Below, one piece after another: positions 18,203 to 28,281 of a stretch of DNA of 64,000 bases. Within the stretch, counting starts at the first letter, position 1; the number at the start of each line of letters is the position of its first letter. The position numbers and the translations under genes were made by a program. Source of the stretch: Chromatocurvus halotolerans (GTDB taxonomy: Bacteria; Pseudomonadota; Gammaproteobacteria; Pseudomonadales; Halieaceae); contig NZ_SLWX01000017.1 of NCBI RefSeq assembly GCF_004340525.1, positions 1 through 64,000 on the forward strand. The letters are read 5' to 3'. The notes beneath the pieces were generated by a model. That model searched no databases. It was not told where the DNA came from and saw only the letters and a list, made by a program, of their open reading frames with translations.

Positions 18203-18976
18203 TTGAGAACCGTTCGCCCGATCAGGGCCTTCAGCGACAATTACATCTGGCTCCTCGAGGCAGACGACGGCCGGGTCGTCGTCGTGGACCCGGGCGATGC
18301 CGACCCGGTAGCCGACGAGCTTTCCTCACGGCAGCTCACGCTCTCTGCAATTCTCGTCACGCATCATCATTTTGATCACACCGGGGGGGTGGCCGAGCTC
18401 GCCACCGCCTGGGGTTGCCCGGTATACGGCCCTGCAAATCCGGCAATTGCGGCAATCACTCACCCGGTTGCCGCGGGAGATCAGGTCGAGGTCCTCAATT
18501 ACCGGTTTGAGGTCATTGCCGTCCCCGGCCATACACTGGATCACATCGCCTACTTCGAGGCCGGAGAAGAACCGCTGCTGTTCTGCGGCGACACGCTCTT
18601 TGCAGGGGGCTGCGGACGCGTCTTCGAGGGCACTTACCCGATGATGTTCGAGTCATTGCAGCGGCTGGCGATGCTGCCGGACGAGACCCGGGTTTACTGT
18701 GCCCACGAATATACCCGGGCCAATCTCGCCTTTGCCAAAGCTGTCGAGCCGCACAATGCTGAGCTCGCAGAGAGGATTGCCCGTGTCGACGAGCTGCGGG
18801 ACGATGGCCAGCCCACTGTGCCGTCGCTGCTTGCCACTGAGCTTGCGACTAATCCCTTCATGCGATGTTCGCAAACGAGTGTCATGCAGGGCCTGGCGGC
18901 CTCTGGCCGGCCCGCGGACGGAGCACCGGAGGATTGCTTTGCCGAGCTGCGGCAATGGAAGGATAATTTCCGATGA
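18203..18976 (+). CDS. gloB: GloB, hydroxyacylglutathione hydrolase (glyoxalase II)
   Basis: 257-residue MBL-fold hydrolase converting S-lactoylglutathione to lactate and glutathione. Metal motif T-H-H-H-F-D-H at about residues 52-58, VPGHTLDHIAYF, FCGDTLFAGGCGR, and the C-terminal substrate region AHEYTRANLAFA...EP. Starts with TTG at 18203, preceded by GGAG 8 bp upstream; the protein beginning RTVRPIRAFSDNYIW matches family N-termini. Overlaps mltD by 4 bp. Confidence 0.93.
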   Translation: MRTVRPIRAFSDNYIWLLEADDGRVVVVDPGDADPVADELSSRQLTLSAILVTHHHFDHTGGVAELATAWGCPVYGPANPAIAAITHPVAAGDQVEVLNYRFEVIAVPGHTLDHIAYFEAGEEPLLFCGDTLFAGGCGRVFEGTYPMMFESLQRLAMLPDETRVYCAHEYTRANLAFAKAVEPHNAELAERIARVDELRDDGQPTVPSLLATELATNPFMRCSQTSVMQGLAASGRPADGAPEDCFAELRQWKDNFR

Positions 18977-20316
18977 GGCTAATGCCGTCGTTCGGGCGAG
19001 TCGGTAGTTTTCTGCCAGCACTGCTGCTCTCGGCCTGCCAGGGGCTTGGCCCGATGGTGTCCGAGTCTGAACGGGAAGAGGATACCGTGAGCACGCGGGT
19101 CGCCGTTGTGGATACGCTGCTGGTGCCGGCAACCCCGGAGGCACCGCCAGAGGACCTTTGGGAACGCATGCGTCGCGGTCTGGACTGGCGTCATGAGGAC
19201 AATCCCGCGGTGCGCAGTGCACGCGATGCCTATCTGGCGCAGCCACTGTATCTTCAGGTGGTCGGTCAGCGGGCTCAGCGCTACCTTCATTACATCGTGG
19301 AACAAGTCGAATCCCGCGGCATGCCAATGGAGCTGGCACTGCTGCCACTGGTGGAGAGTACGCTTGATCCCTTTGCCGTATCGCCGCAGCAGGCAGCGGG
19401 CCTGTGGCAGATCATGCCCGCGACCGCGAAGTATCTCGGTATGCAAACCGACTGGTGGTATGACGATCGTTTCGACCTTCGCGATTCAACACAGGTGGCG
19501 CTGGACTATCTGGAGGGCCTGCATGCAGACTTTGACGGTGACTGGCTGCTTGCGCTGGCCGCCTACAACGCGGGCAAAGGCCGGGTCTCCAGCGCCGTTC
19601 GGCGCAACGCCGCCCGCGGCCAACCCACCGACTACTGGTCACTCTCGCTGCCGCGGGAAACCCGTCACTATGTGCCGCGATTGCTGGCACTGAGCGAGAT
19701 CATACGCAACGCTGACGACCTCGACCTGGAGCTCCCACCGGTGGCCAACGCGCCTGCCTTCATTGCCGTTTCAACCGGTGGACAGATCGAGCTGCAGCGA
19801 GCGGCACAGCTCGCCGGTGTGGAAATCGCGACATTGCGCAACTACAACCCGGGACACCTGCGCTGGGCGACAGCACCCGAGCGCGACGAAATACTGCTAC
19901 CCGAGCTGCATGCAGAGCGTTTCAGCAGGGCCCTGGCCACACTTCCCGTGGATGAACGGGTAAGCTGGTCGCACTATCGCATCCGCTCCGGTGACAACCT
20001 CGGTGTGATAGCGCGCCGCTTCGGCACACAGGTAGAGCTGCTGCGGGAGGTCAACGGGATCGAGGGCCACTTCATCCGCGCAGGCGATACCCTTCTCATC
20101 CCGCGCGGTGGCAACTGGCGCGGCAGTCTGGACATTGCCCGAAGACCCGATATCGAACGCGAGCGCGCCTACCGCGTGCGCAGCGGAGACTCCCTGTATC
20201 GCATTGCCAACCGCTTCAACGTGACCATTGATGAGCTGGTGAACTGGAACAAGATCGATCCGTCAGACTATCTTCGGCCGGGTCAGACGCTGACGCTTTT
20301 TGTCAGTGGCGGTTAA
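18973..20316 (+). CDS. mltD: MltD, membrane-bound lytic murein transglycosylase D
   Basis: 447-residue lipoprotein: signal peptide with lipobox LSAC (C22). The SLT catalytic domain at about 100-260 has its catalytic Glu in LVESTLDPFAVS, followed by GLWQIMPATAKYLG. Two C-terminal LysM repeats (about 333-376 and 397-442) bind peptidoglycan. It cleaves glycan strands to 1,6-anhydro muropeptides at the outer-membrane inner face. Gene order with gloB as in E. coli. Confidence 0.94.
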   Translation: MRLMPSFGRVGSFLPALLLSACQGLGPMVSESEREEDTVSTRVAVVDTLLVPATPEAPPEDLWERMRRGLDWRHEDNPAVRSARDAYLAQPLYLQVVGQRAQRYLHYIVEQVESRGMPMELALLPLVESTLDPFAVSPQQAAGLWQIMPATAKYLGMQTDWWYDDRFDLRDSTQVALDYLEGLHADFDGDWLLALAAYNAGKGRVSSAVRRNAARGQPTDYWSLSLPRETRHYVPRLLALSEIIRNADDLDLELPPVANAPAFIAVSTGGQIELQRAAQLAGVEIATLRNYNPGHLRWATAPERDEILLPELHAERFSRALATLPVDERVSWSHYRIRSGDNLGVIARRFGTQVELLREVNGIEGHFIRAGDTLLIPRGGNWRGSLDIARRPDIERERAYRVRSGDSLYRIANRFNVTIDELVNWNKIDPSDYLRPGQTLTLFVSGG

Positions 20317-20414
20317 ATTGTCGTCAACGTCTGCGCTGTCAAGGTCCACCCTGCCCTGTTACCATGCCCACCGAAAGAGTTATCAGTCGGCAAAGAGCCC
20401 TCAGGAAGTGCCAT

Positions 20415-21515
20415 ATGAGCGACAGTTCGCCCGTCCACAACATCAACGTCGCATCCCAGGAAGTTCTTATCACGCCGGAAAAGCTCAAGGCAGCGCTGCC
20501 GCTCAGTGATGCAGGCAGAAGTGTCGTGACATCCAGCCGTGAGGCAATATGGGATATTCTTGACGGTCGCGATCAGCGACTGTTCATTGTGGTGGGGCCC
20601 TGCTCCATCCACGACCCGCTGGCGGCCATGGATTACGCGCGTCGACTGAAGGCGCTGGCTGAGGAGCTCTCAGACACGCTGTACATCGTGATGCGGGTCT
20701 ATTTTGAAAAACCACGCACCACGGTGGGTTGGAAAGGTCTGATCAATGACCCGCACATGGATGATTCGTTCAAGATCGAGGAGGGTCTGCACATTGGCCG
20801 CAGGCTGCTCCTCGAGATTCTAGAGCTGGGTCTGCCAACCTCCACGGAGGCTCTGGACCCCATCTCACCCCAGTACCTGCAGGACCTGATCACCTGGTCT
20901 GCGATCGGTGCGCGAACTGCCGAGTCACAGACGCACCGGGAAATGGCCAGTGGATTATCCTCACCGGTCGGTTTCAAGAACGGCACAGACGGCAACCTCG
21001 ATGTGGCGACGAATGCACTGAAGTCTGCCGCCAGACCGCACCGCTTTCTGGGCATCAATCGCCAGGGGCAGGTGTCGGTATTCACGACCCGCGGTAACCG
21101 CTACGGTCACGTCGTGCTGCGCGGTGGCAGTAATGGTCCCAATTATGACTCGGTGAACATCAAGCTTTGCGAGGACGCGCTGTCAGCCGCAGGATGCCCG
21201 TCCAACATCATGGTGGACTGCAGCCATGCCAACTCCAACAAGCAGCCGGAGTTGCAGCCGCTGGTGGTGGAGGATGTGGTCAACCAGATAAAAGAGGGGA
21301 ACCGGTCTATTGTCGGCCTGATGCTGGAGAGCAATATCAACGCCGGTTCACAGGCCATTTCCGGCCTTCCGGACACACTGAAGTATGGCGTTTCCGTGAC
21401 AGACGCCTGTATCAGCTGGGAAGAGACAGCTCGCTGCCTGCGGGATGCGGCAGACAAACTGAAGGATGTTCTTCCTGGACGCCGATCCCCTGACGAGGCG
21501 CGTAAAGCCGGTTGA
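20415..21515 (+). CDS. 3-deoxy-7-phosphoheptulonate (DAHP) synthase, class I
   Basis: 366 residues, first step of the shikimate pathway (PEP + erythrose 4-phosphate). AroF/G/H-type motifs: VVGPCSIHDP, VMRVYFEKPRTTVGWKGLINDP, GARTAESQTHREMASGLS, PVGFKNGTDG, and DCSHANSNK near the metal/PEP site. ATG 20415 has AGGAAG 8 bp upstream; the open frame begins 51 bp earlier but lacks a ribosome-binding site. Which feedback isoenzyme (Tyr, Phe or Trp) is not determined. Monocistronic by appearance. Confidence 0.95.
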   Translation: MSDSSPVHNINVASQEVLITPEKLKAALPLSDAGRSVVTSSREAIWDILDGRDQRLFIVVGPCSIHDPLAAMDYARRLKALAEELSDTLYIVMRVYFEKPRTTVGWKGLINDPHMDDSFKIEEGLHIGRRLLLEILELGLPTSTEALDPISPQYLQDLITWSAIGARTAESQTHREMASGLSSPVGFKNGTDGNLDVATNALKSAARPHRFLGINRQGQVSVFTTRGNRYGHVVLRGGSNGPNYDSVNIKLCEDALSAAGCPSNIMVDCSHANSNKQPELQPLVVEDVVNQIKEGNRSIVGLMLESNINAGSQAISGLPDTLKYGVSVTDACISWEETARCLRDAADKLKDVLPGRRSPDEARKAG

Positions 21516-21559
21516 TTGATCGCGGCGGCCAGGACCCGTACCGCCGCGCTGTCTCCGGA

Positions 21560-22135
21560 TCAATAATAGGCCTGGGAACGATCCGTGTGGTCGGTCATGT
21601 CGCGAACACCCGAAAGGTCGGGGATCTGATCCATGAGCGTCCGCTCCACGCCGTTTTTCAGTGTGATGTCCACTGCGCTGCAGCCCTGACAGCCGCCGCC
21701 GAACTGAAGCACAGCGAAATTGTCATCGGTCACCTTGATCAGTGACACCTCACCGCCGTGGGCTGCGAGTGATGGGTTGACCTCGTTGTACAGCAGATAA
21801 TTGATGCGATCTTCCATGGTGCTGTTTTCGTCAACCCGCGGCATTTTGGCGTTGGGTGCCTTGATGGTGAGCTGGCCACCCATGCGGTCCTTGGCGTAGT
21901 CGACCAGTGCGTCCTCGAGAAAAGGTACGCTGCGAGGATCGAACCAGGCCTTGATGCGGTCGAACTCGTGAACCGTATCCTCGTCCTTGATCTCCCCCTC
22001 GCGACAATAGGCAATGCAGGTCTCGGCGCGCGGCGTTCCCGGCTGGTTGATAAACACGCGTACCCCTAGTGCATCGTCCTGCTTTGACAGCAATTCTGCG
22101 AGATATTCCTGTGCCGAATCGGTGATCGTGATCAT
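21560..22135 (-). CDS. nfuA: NfuA, iron-sulfur cluster carrier
   Basis: 191 residues: N-terminal degenerate A-type (HesB-like) domain (1-95) and C-terminal Nfu domain with the cluster-binding CQGC preceded by GGG (about 145-152). Delivers Fe-S clusters to apo-proteins under stress. Length matches E. coli NfuA (191). Converges on the DAHP synthase gene and diverges from metH. Confidence 0.95.
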   Translation of the reverse strand: MITITDSAQEYLAELLSKQDDALGVRVFINQPGTPRAETCIAYCREGEIKDEDTVHEFDRIKAWFDPRSVPFLEDALVDYAKDRMGGQLTIKAPNAKMPRVDENSTMEDRINYLLYNEVNPSLAAHGGEVSLIKVTDDNFAVLQFGGGCQGCSAVDITLKNGVERTLMDQIPDLSGVRDMTDHTDRSQAYY

Positions 22136-22167
22136 AAGCCCCTGCTTCCTGACTAAATTACTCGGGT

Positions 22168-22176
22168 ATTATAGCA
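22168..22176 (-). promoter_or_regulatory. Extended -10 promoter for nfuA
   Basis: On the minus strand TGC followed directly by TATAAT (perfect -10 with the extended TGN) about 35 bp before the nfuA ATG; the -35 region is poor, as usual for extended -10 promoters. Confidence 0.55.
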
Positions 22177-22263
22177 AAGGCAGGGCCGCTGTCTCTACCT
22201 GCGTGCCCTGCCCGACAACTTTTTGTCTCGGGGTCTGCTAAACTTGCACACTTTTTAACACAG

Positions 22264-25200
22264 ATGACACTTATTATGACGGCTGCCCAGAGTCCCGACA
22301 TTTCCCCTGGACGCCATGCGGAGCAACAGCTGCGCGATGCGCTCGAACAACGCATTCTGGTAATCGACGGTGCCATGGGCACGATGATTCAGGCAGAAGG
22401 CCTCTCCGACGATGATTATCGCGGTGAGCGCTTTGCCAGTTTTGCCGGCGATCTCAAGGGCAACAACGACCTTCTGGTGCTGACGCGCCCGGACCTTATC
22501 GCACGCATTCATCGCGATTTCATCGACGCGGGTGCCGATATCATTGAGACCAACAGCTTCAACTCGACCGCGGTGGCACAAGCAGATTACGGGCTGTCCG
22601 AGCTTGTGACGGAGCTGAATCTGGCGGCGGCGCGTATTGCGCGGCAGGTTGCCGATGAAGCGATGGCAGAGGACGCGTCCCGACCCCGCTTTGTCGCCGG
22701 GGTTCTCGGACCGACACCCCGTACCGCGTCAATTTCGCCGGATGTCAATAATCCCGGTGCACGCAATATTGATTTCGATACGCTGGTGGCGGACTACGCC
22801 GAAGCCGCTGCAGCGCTGATCGAGGGCGGTGTCGATCTCCTGCTGATCGAAACCATCTTCGACACCCTCAACGCCAAGGCAGCCGTGTTTGCCTGCCAGC
22901 AGGTTTTCGATGGTCTTGGCTACAGCCTGCCGCTGATGATCACGGTGACGTTTCCGGACACCAGCGGTCGACTGCTGTCCGGGCAGAACGCCGAGGCGTT
23001 CTACAATGCCATTGCCCACGCCCGTCCGCTGATCATCGGCAGCAACTGCGGCCGCCGCTTCAAGGAAGTGCGACCCTTTCTCGAAGAGCTGTCCAATGCC
23101 GCCGAATGCTATTTCAGCGCCCACCTGAACGCAGGGTTACCCAATGCCTTTGGCGAGTACGACGAGCAGCCCGAGGAAATGTTCGAGGATTTTCAGGGCT
23201 TCGCCCGGCGCGGCTTCCTCAATCTCGCCGGTGGCTGCTGCGGCACCACCCCCGCCCACATTGCCGCGGTGGCGAGAGCGGTGGCAGATGTGCCGCCGCG
23301 GGGAATTCCGCAGCGTGCACCTGCCTGTCGACTGAGTGGGCTGGAAGCCTTCAACATCGATGCCGACAGCCTGTTCGTCAATGTCGGTGAGCGCTGCAAT
23401 GTCACCGGATCTGCACGCTTCAAGCGCCTGATCATGAACGGCGACTTCGAGGCCGCCCTCGACGTCGCCCGCATACAGGTCGAGGATGGCGCCCAGATCA
23501 TCGACATCAACATGGATGAGGGCATGCTCGACTCTGAGGAGGCGATGGTGACATTCCTTAACCTCGTTGCCTCTGAACCGGATATCTCCCGCGTACCCAT
23601 CATGGTGGATTCCTCCAAGTGGAGCATTATCGAGGCGGGCCTCAAGTGCATCCAGGGCAAGGCCATCGTCAACTCCATCAGCCTCAAGGCGGGTGAGGAG
23701 GAGTTCCTGCATCAGGCGCGTCTGTGTCAGCGCTATGGCGCGGCAGTGGTGGTCATGGCCTTTGACGAGGACGGTCAGGCAGATACGCTGCAGCGCCGCA
23801 AGGATATCTGCAGGCGCTGTCACACCCTGCTGCGCGAGCGCCTGGACTTCAACCCCAACGACATCATCTTCGATCCGAACATTTTTGCGGTCGCCACCGG
23901 TATCGACGAGCACAACAATTACGCCGTCGACTTCATTGAGGCCGCCCGCTACATCCGCAGCGAGTTCCCGGGGGCGCTGGTCTCCGGGGGTGTATCCAAT
24001 GTGTCGTTCTCCTTCCGCGGCAATAACACGGTACGCGAAGCGATCCATTCCGTATTTCTGTACCACGCCATCCGCGCGGGCATGAACATCGGTATTGTTA
24101 ACGCCGGCCAGCTGGCGGTGTACGACGAGTTGCCGGTGGAACTGCGCGACGCTGTCGAGGACGTCATCCTGAACCGTCGCGATGACGCGACCGAGCGGCT
24201 GCTGGAGCTCGCGGAAAAATATCGCGACGATGGCAAGACGGCGGTGCGCAAGGAGGACCTGTCCTGGCGCGAGTGGCCGGTTGCAAAGCGACTTGAGCAC
24301 TCTCTGGTAAAAGGCATCAACGGCTATATCGAGGAAGACGCGGAAGCCGCCAGGCAGCTTTTTGACCGCCCTATCGAGGTGATCGAGGGGCCGCTCATGG
24401 ACGGCATGAACATCGTTGGTGACCTCTTCGGCGAGGGCAAGATGTTCCTCCCACAGGTGGTCAAGAGTGCCCGCGTGATGAAGCAGGCCGTGGCCTACCT
24501 GCAGCCCTATATCGAAGAAGAGAAATCCGAGGGCGCGCAGACCAACGGCCGCATTCTGATGGCCACCGTGAAGGGCGATGTGCACGACATCGGCAAGAAC
24601 ATCGTCGGCATCGTTCTCCAGTGCAACAACTTCGAGGTGATAGATCTCGGCGTCATGGTGCACTGTGAGAAAATTCTCACCGTGGCAAAGGAAAAAAACG
24701 TCGACATGATCGGCCTCAGTGGCCTCATCACGCCGTCACTGGACGAGATGGCGCACGTGGCGGCGGAGATGCAGCGGCAGGACTTCCACGTTCCGCTGAT
24801 GATTGGCGGGGCGACAACCTCGAAGGCACACACTGCGGTCAAGATTGCCCCACAGTACAGCAACGACTGTGTGGTGTACGTCCCCGACGCCTCGCGCAGT
24901 GTCTCTGTGGCCACACATCTTGTGAGTGACCACAAGGCAGAGTTTGTCGAGGCGCGCCGGCAGGAATATGTCGAGGTACGTGAACGCGTGGCCAATCGCA
25001 AGCCACGTGCCCGTCGCCTGTCTTTTGGCGCCGCCGTCGATCACCGCCTGACACTGGACTGGAGCGCATACCAGCCACCGGTGCCGCAACTGTCGGGACT
25101 CAAAGTCATCGAGGACTACCCCCTGGAGAGCCTGGTAGAGACCATCGACTGGACCCCGTTCTTCATCACCTGGGAGCTTGCCGGCAAATACCCGGCAATC

Positions 25201-25980
25201 CTCGAGGATGCAGTGGTGGGTGCACAGGCACGCGACCTCTACCGCGACGCCCGCGAGATGCTGGACAGGATTGTCCGTGAAAAGTGGCTGACGGCGCGTG
25301 GGGTTGTCGGATTCTGGCCTGCCAATGAGCGGGATGGTGATATTGTGCTGTTCGACAGTGACCAGCGCGACAGCGAATGCGCCCGGCTGCATCCCCTCCG
25401 CCAGCAGGTGGAGAAACCCGGTGGCGATCCCAACCTGAGTCTCGCGGACTATATTGCCCCCATGGGGACGCCGGACTTCATCGGCGGATTCTGCGTGACG
25501 ACCGGACACGGTGTCGCCAGTCGCGCGGCCGAGTTCGAGGCCGCCAACGATGATTACAACAGCATTCTGCTGAAGTCGCTCGCAGATCGCCTGGCGGAGT
25601 CATTCGCCGAGTGTCTGCACCGTGAGGTGCGCCGGGAGCTCTGGGGCTATGCGCCGGACGAGGCGCTGGAAACCAACGACCTGATACGTGAACGTTATCG
25701 CGGCATCCGGCCCGCCCCCGGCTACCCTGCCTGTCCGGACCACACGGAAAAAGCCACCCTGTTCCGCCTGCTGGACGCAGAGGCGAACTGCGGCGTTACG
25801 CTGTCGGAAAGTTACGCCATGGACCCCGCCTCGTCCGTCAGCGGCTGGTACTACTCCCATCCCGACTCGCGCTACTTCGCCGTCGGAAAAATCGGCAACG
25901 ATCAGCTGGAAAGCCTCGCGGAGCGCAAGAACATGCCACGTGAAGAGCTTGCACGCTGGCTGTCACCGAATCTCGAATAA
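22264..25980 (+). CDS. metH: MetH, cobalamin-dependent methionine synthase
   Basis: 1238 residues with the full four-module layout: homocysteine/zinc barrel (about 15-345; zinc cysteines in GSNCG and GGCCGTTP), methyltetrahydrofolate domain (about 375-640, [13 protein letters not shown]), B12 cap and binding domain (about 665-905, cobalt ligand His774 in DVHDIGKN) and the AdoMet reactivation domain (to the end, [13 protein letters not shown] region). Cytosolic; makes methionine and regenerates tetrahydrofolate. ATG 22264 or 22276 could be the start; neither has a strong ribosome-binding site. No cobalamin or SAM riboswitch fits in the 128-bp gap to nfuA. Confidence 0.97.
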   Translation: MTLIMTAAQSPDISPGRHAEQQLRDALEQRILVIDGAMGTMIQAEGLSDDDYRGERFASFAGDLKGNNDLLVLTRPDLIARIHRDFIDAGADIIETNSFNSTAVAQADYGLSELVTELNLAAARIARQVADEAMAEDASRPRFVAGVLGPTPRTASISPDVNNPGARNIDFDTLVADYAEAAAALIEGGVDLLLIETIFDTLNAKAAVFACQQVFDGLGYSLPLMITVTFPDTSGRLLSGQNAEAFYNAIAHARPLIIGSNCGRRFKEVRPFLEELSNAAECYFSAHLNAGLPNAFGEYDEQPEEMFEDFQGFARRGFLNLAGGCCGTTPAHIAAVARAVADVPPRGIPQRAPACRLSGLEAFNIDADSLFVNVGERCNVTGSARFKRLIMNGDFEAALDVARIQVEDGAQIIDINMDEGMLDSEEAMVTFLNLVASEPDISRVPIMVDSSKWSIIEAGLKCIQGKAIVNSISLKAGEEEFLHQARLCQRYGAAVVVMAFDEDGQADTLQRRKDICRRCHTLLRERLDFNPNDIIFDPNIFAVATGIDEHNNYAVDFIEAARYIRSEFPGALVSGGVSNVSFSFRGNNTVREAIHSVFLYHAIRAGMNIGIVNAGQLAVYDELPVELRDAVEDVILNRRDDATERLLELAEKYRDDGKTAVRKEDLSWREWPVAKRLEHSLVKGINGYIEEDAEAARQLFDRPIEVIEGPLMDGMNIVGDLFGEGKMFLPQVVKSARVMKQAVAYLQPYIEEEKSEGAQTNGRILMATVKGDVHDIGKNIVGIVLQCNNFEVIDLGVMVHCEKILTVAKEKNVDMIGLSGLITPSLDEMAHVAAEMQRQDFHVPLMIGGATTSKAHTAVKIAPQYSNDCVVYVPDASRSVSVATHLVSDHKAEFVEARRQEYVEVRERVANRKPRARRLSFGAAVDHRLTLDWSAYQPPVPQLSGLKVIEDYPLESLVETIDWTPFFITWELAGKYPAILEDAVVGAQARDLYRDAREMLDRIVREKWLTARGVVGFWPANERDGDIVLFDSDQRDSECARLHPLRQQVEKPGGDPNLSLADYIAPMGTPDFIGGFCVTTGHGVASRAAEFEAANDDYNSILLKSLADRLAESFAECLHREVRRELWGYAPDEALETNDLIRERYRGIRPAPGYPACPDHTEKATLFRLLDAEANCGVTLSESYAMDPASSVSGWYYSHPDSRYFAVGKIGNDQLESLAERKNMPREELARWLSPNLE

Positions 25981-25992
25981 GGTCACTCACAG

Positions 25993-26265
25993 ATGCAGGA
26001 TAAACGACACACCGACGGTGATGCGCCGGAGCCTCACAAGCGCGATGAAGAGTCACCTGAGGAACCGCCCAGAAGCCTGAAACCGCGGCAGATCATCAGC
26101 AGTGTGTTTGCTGCGGGTCTGGGCGTACAAAGCAGCAAGAATCGCGAGCGCGATTTCACGGAAGGGAACGCCGGCCTCTTCATCATTGCGGGCCTGGTAT
26201 TTACCGCGCTGTTTATCGGCGGTGTCTATCTGGTGGTGCAGGTGGTATTGAAGACCGCCGTGTAG
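25993..26265 (+). CDS. DUF2970 small membrane protein
   Basis: 90 residues: charged, proline-rich N-terminus (1-33), a conserved segment RQIISSVFAAGLGVQSSKNRERDF-like in content (about 34-57), and one C-terminal membrane helix (63-86). This is the DUF2970 family, common beside housekeeping genes in gammaproteobacteria and of unknown function. It lies 12 bp after metH and is probably cotranscribed. Confidence 0.85.
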   Translation: MQDKRHTDGDAPEPHKRDEESPEEPPRSLKPRQIISSVFAAGLGVQSSKNRERDFTEGNAGLFIIAGLVFTALFIGGVYLVVQVVLKTAV

Positions 26266-26296
26266 CGTTCTGCCAGACACCACCCGATACCCAGGC

Positions 26297-26413
26297 TCAG
26301 GTGGGCATGCCACCGAGCCATATCGCCATGCCCACCACGACAATGGTGATGATGGCGGTTGCGGCGATGGCATCGGCGGTGCCATCTCTCGAGCCGTTAT
26401 CCTGTTGTGCCAT
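26297..26413 (-). CDS. 38-residue single-helix membrane peptide
   Basis: A short frame on the minus strand: start ATG at 26413, GGAG 10 bp upstream, stop at 26297. Residues 1-13 are polar (MAQQDNGSRDGTA), then an uninterrupted hydrophobic helix (about 15-34) rich in Ala, Ile and Val, ending GGMPT. The good ribosome-binding site and amphipathic layout support a real gene in the otherwise empty gap between the DUF2970 gene and cysI. No family recognised. Confidence 0.55.
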   Translation of the reverse strand: MAQQDNGSRDGTADAIAATAIITIVVVGMAIWLGGMPT

Positions 26414-26542
26414 GACTGTCTTTCTCCGGATTCATCGTGCTGTCGACGCGACATGCCCCGACAAGGGTCAAACGGCGCAAGTATACCAGCCGCAGCGCGC
26501 TGCAGAAGACCTCTCCGGTGGGTTCTATCGTTAGGAAAAAAT

Positions 26543-26560
26543 AGAATATCTGGTGATTCT
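26543..26560. promoter_or_regulatory. Small dyad upstream of cysI
   Basis: AGAAT, eight bases, ATTCT, with flanking A-run and T-run partly extending the symmetry, about 50 bp before the cysI start in an AT-rich segment. Could be an operator or promoter element; no named site recognised. Confidence 0.25.
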
Positions 26561-26610
26561 TTTATTCTGTTACAGTGCCGCACTTTCCCGATTGAAGCGC
26601 CGGATACCCG

Positions 26611-28281
26611 ATGTACGCCTACGACCACTATGACCAGCAACTCGTGGATGAGCGTGTTGCACAGTTCCGTGATCAGACCTCGCGCTATCTCGCCGGTGAC
26701 CTTACGGATGCCGAGTTCCTGCCGCTGCGTCTGCAGAACGGCCTCTACGTGCAGCGTCTGGCACCCATGCTGCGTATCGCCGTGCCCTACGGTCTCCTCA
26801 GTGCGGTACAGGTACGCAAGCTCGCGCAGATCACCCGCGACTACGACAAGGGTTATGCGCATATCAGCACCCGACAGAATATCCAGATCAACTGGCCAAG
26901 GCTTGAGGACGTGCCTGACATTCTTGCGGAGCTTGCAAGTGTTCAGATGCACGCCATACAGACGAGCGGCAACTGTATTCGCAACACCACCACGGACCAG
27001 TTCGCGGGCGTGGCTGCGGATGAAATCGAGGATCCGCGTCCTTATTGTGAAATCATCCGGCAATGGTCAACGCTGCACCCGGAATTCGCCTTTCTTCCGC
27101 GCAAATTCAAGATCGCCGTATGTGGCAGCCACGAAGATCGCGCTGCCATCCACGCTCACGATATCGGGCTGGAGCTGCACGCCAATAGCGCCGGGGAAAT
27201 GGGCTTTCGTGTCCTTGTGGGAGGCGGCCTTGGCAGGACACCGGTTATCGGCAGCGAAATCTGCCAGTGGCTGGAGAGGCGCCACCTCCTGAGCTACCTG
27301 GAGGCGATCCTTCGCGTCTACAACAAGCACGGACGCCGCGACAACAAGTACAAGGCTCGCATCAAGATTCTGGTCAAGGCGATGGGCGTCGACGCGTTCC
27401 GTCGTGCGGTCGAGACGGAATGGGCATCGCTCAAGGACGGCCCGACAACACTGACCGAGAGCGAAATGGCACGCATGGCGACGTTCTTCACCCCGCCGCC
27501 CTATGAGCAACCTGACGCGATGTCCGACAAGGCTGCCGTCGCCGCGGCTGCGGCGGCAGAGCCGCTGTTTGCCAACTGGCTCCGGCGCAATACGGTGGCT
27601 CACCGGGTGGATGGCTACCGCGCGGTCACGGTATCCTTGAAGGCAACCGGGAACCCGCCCGGGGACGTATCCGACAGCCAGCTTGACCTGCTGGCCGACC
27701 TCTGTGAGCAGTTCAGCTTTGGCGAGCTACGAACCACCCATCAGCAGAACATTGTCCTGGCCGATGTCCGCGAGCGCGATCTGCACGCGCTGTGGCGGTC
27801 GCTGCAGGCCGGCGGACTGGCGAGCCCCAATGCGGGTTATCTCACCGACATCATCTGCTGCCCTGGCGGTGACTTCTGCTCGCTGGCCAACGCCAAATCC
27901 ATACCGGTGGCCGAGGCCATACAGGAGCGCTTCGATGATCTCGATTACCTGTATGACATGGGACCACTCGAACTGAATATCAGCGGATGCATGAACGCCT
28001 GCGGACACCACCACATCGGCCATATCGGCATCCTCGGTGTCGACAAGAAAGGTGAGGAGTTCTACCAGGTGTCCCTTGGCGGCAGCCAGTCAAAGGATGC
28101 CAGCATTGGCAAGATTCTCGGACCATCTTTCAGCCGTTCAGAGATGCCGGACGTGATCGAGACGATCCTGTCAGTCTACGTGGCCGAACGCCTTGAGGAC
28201 GAAACCTTCCTGCAGGCCTTCCGCCGGATTGGCATGCAACCGTTCAAGGAGCGTGTCTATGCCCGCGTTGATCCGCAATAA
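26611..28281 (+). CDS. cysI: Nitrite/sulfite reductase haemoprotein (CysI/NirA type)
   Basis: 556 residues with two ferredoxin-like half domains and two sirohaem-Fe4S4 halves. The siroheme contact motif is STRQNIQINW; the cluster ligands are CPGGDFC (C-x5-C) and GCMNAC (C-x3-C) near residues 413-460. It reduces sulfite to sulfide (or nitrite to ammonia) using six electrons. The partner overlapping the 3' end is DUF934, the usual neighbour of assimilatory cysI in pseudomonads, so sulfite is favoured. Reductase partner not visible. Confidence 0.87.
   Translation: MYAYDHYDQQLVDERVAQFRDQTSRYLAGDLTDAEFLPLRLQNGLYVQRLAPMLRIAVPYGLLSAVQVRKLAQITRDYDKGYAHISTRQNIQINWPRLEDVPDILAELASVQMHAIQTSGNCIRNTTTDQFAGVAADEIEDPRPYCEIIRQWSTLHPEFAFLPRKFKIAVCGSHEDRAAIHAHDIGLELHANSAGEMGFRVLVGGGLGRTPVIGSEICQWLERRHLLSYLEAILRVYNKHGRRDNKYKARIKILVKAMGVDAFRRAVETEWASLKDGPTTLTESEMARMATFFTPPPYEQPDAMSDKAAVAAAAAAEPLFANWLRRNTVAHRVDGYRAVTVSLKATGNPPGDVSDSQLDLLADLCEQFSFGELRTTHQQNIVLADVRERDLHALWRSLQAGGLASPNAGYLTDIICCPGGDFCSLANAKSIPVAEAIQERFDDLDYLYDMGPLELNISGCMNACGHHHIGHIGILGVDKKGEEFYQVSLGGSQSKDASIGKILGPSFSRSEMPDVIETILSVYVAERLEDETFLQAFRRIGMQPFKERVYARVDPQ

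Noticed and set aside
21524-21550. GCGGCGG/CCGCCGC hairpin between DAHP synthase and nfuA as terminator
   Set aside because: No U-tract on either strand.
22136-22263. Cobalamin or SAM riboswitch upstream of metH
   Set aside because: The gap is only 128 bp, contains the nfuA promoter, and shows no B12-box or SAM aptamer signature.
23137-24663. 508-codon minus-strand open frame inside metH
   Set aside because: Antisense to a fully conserved methionine synthase; the length reflects codon bias.
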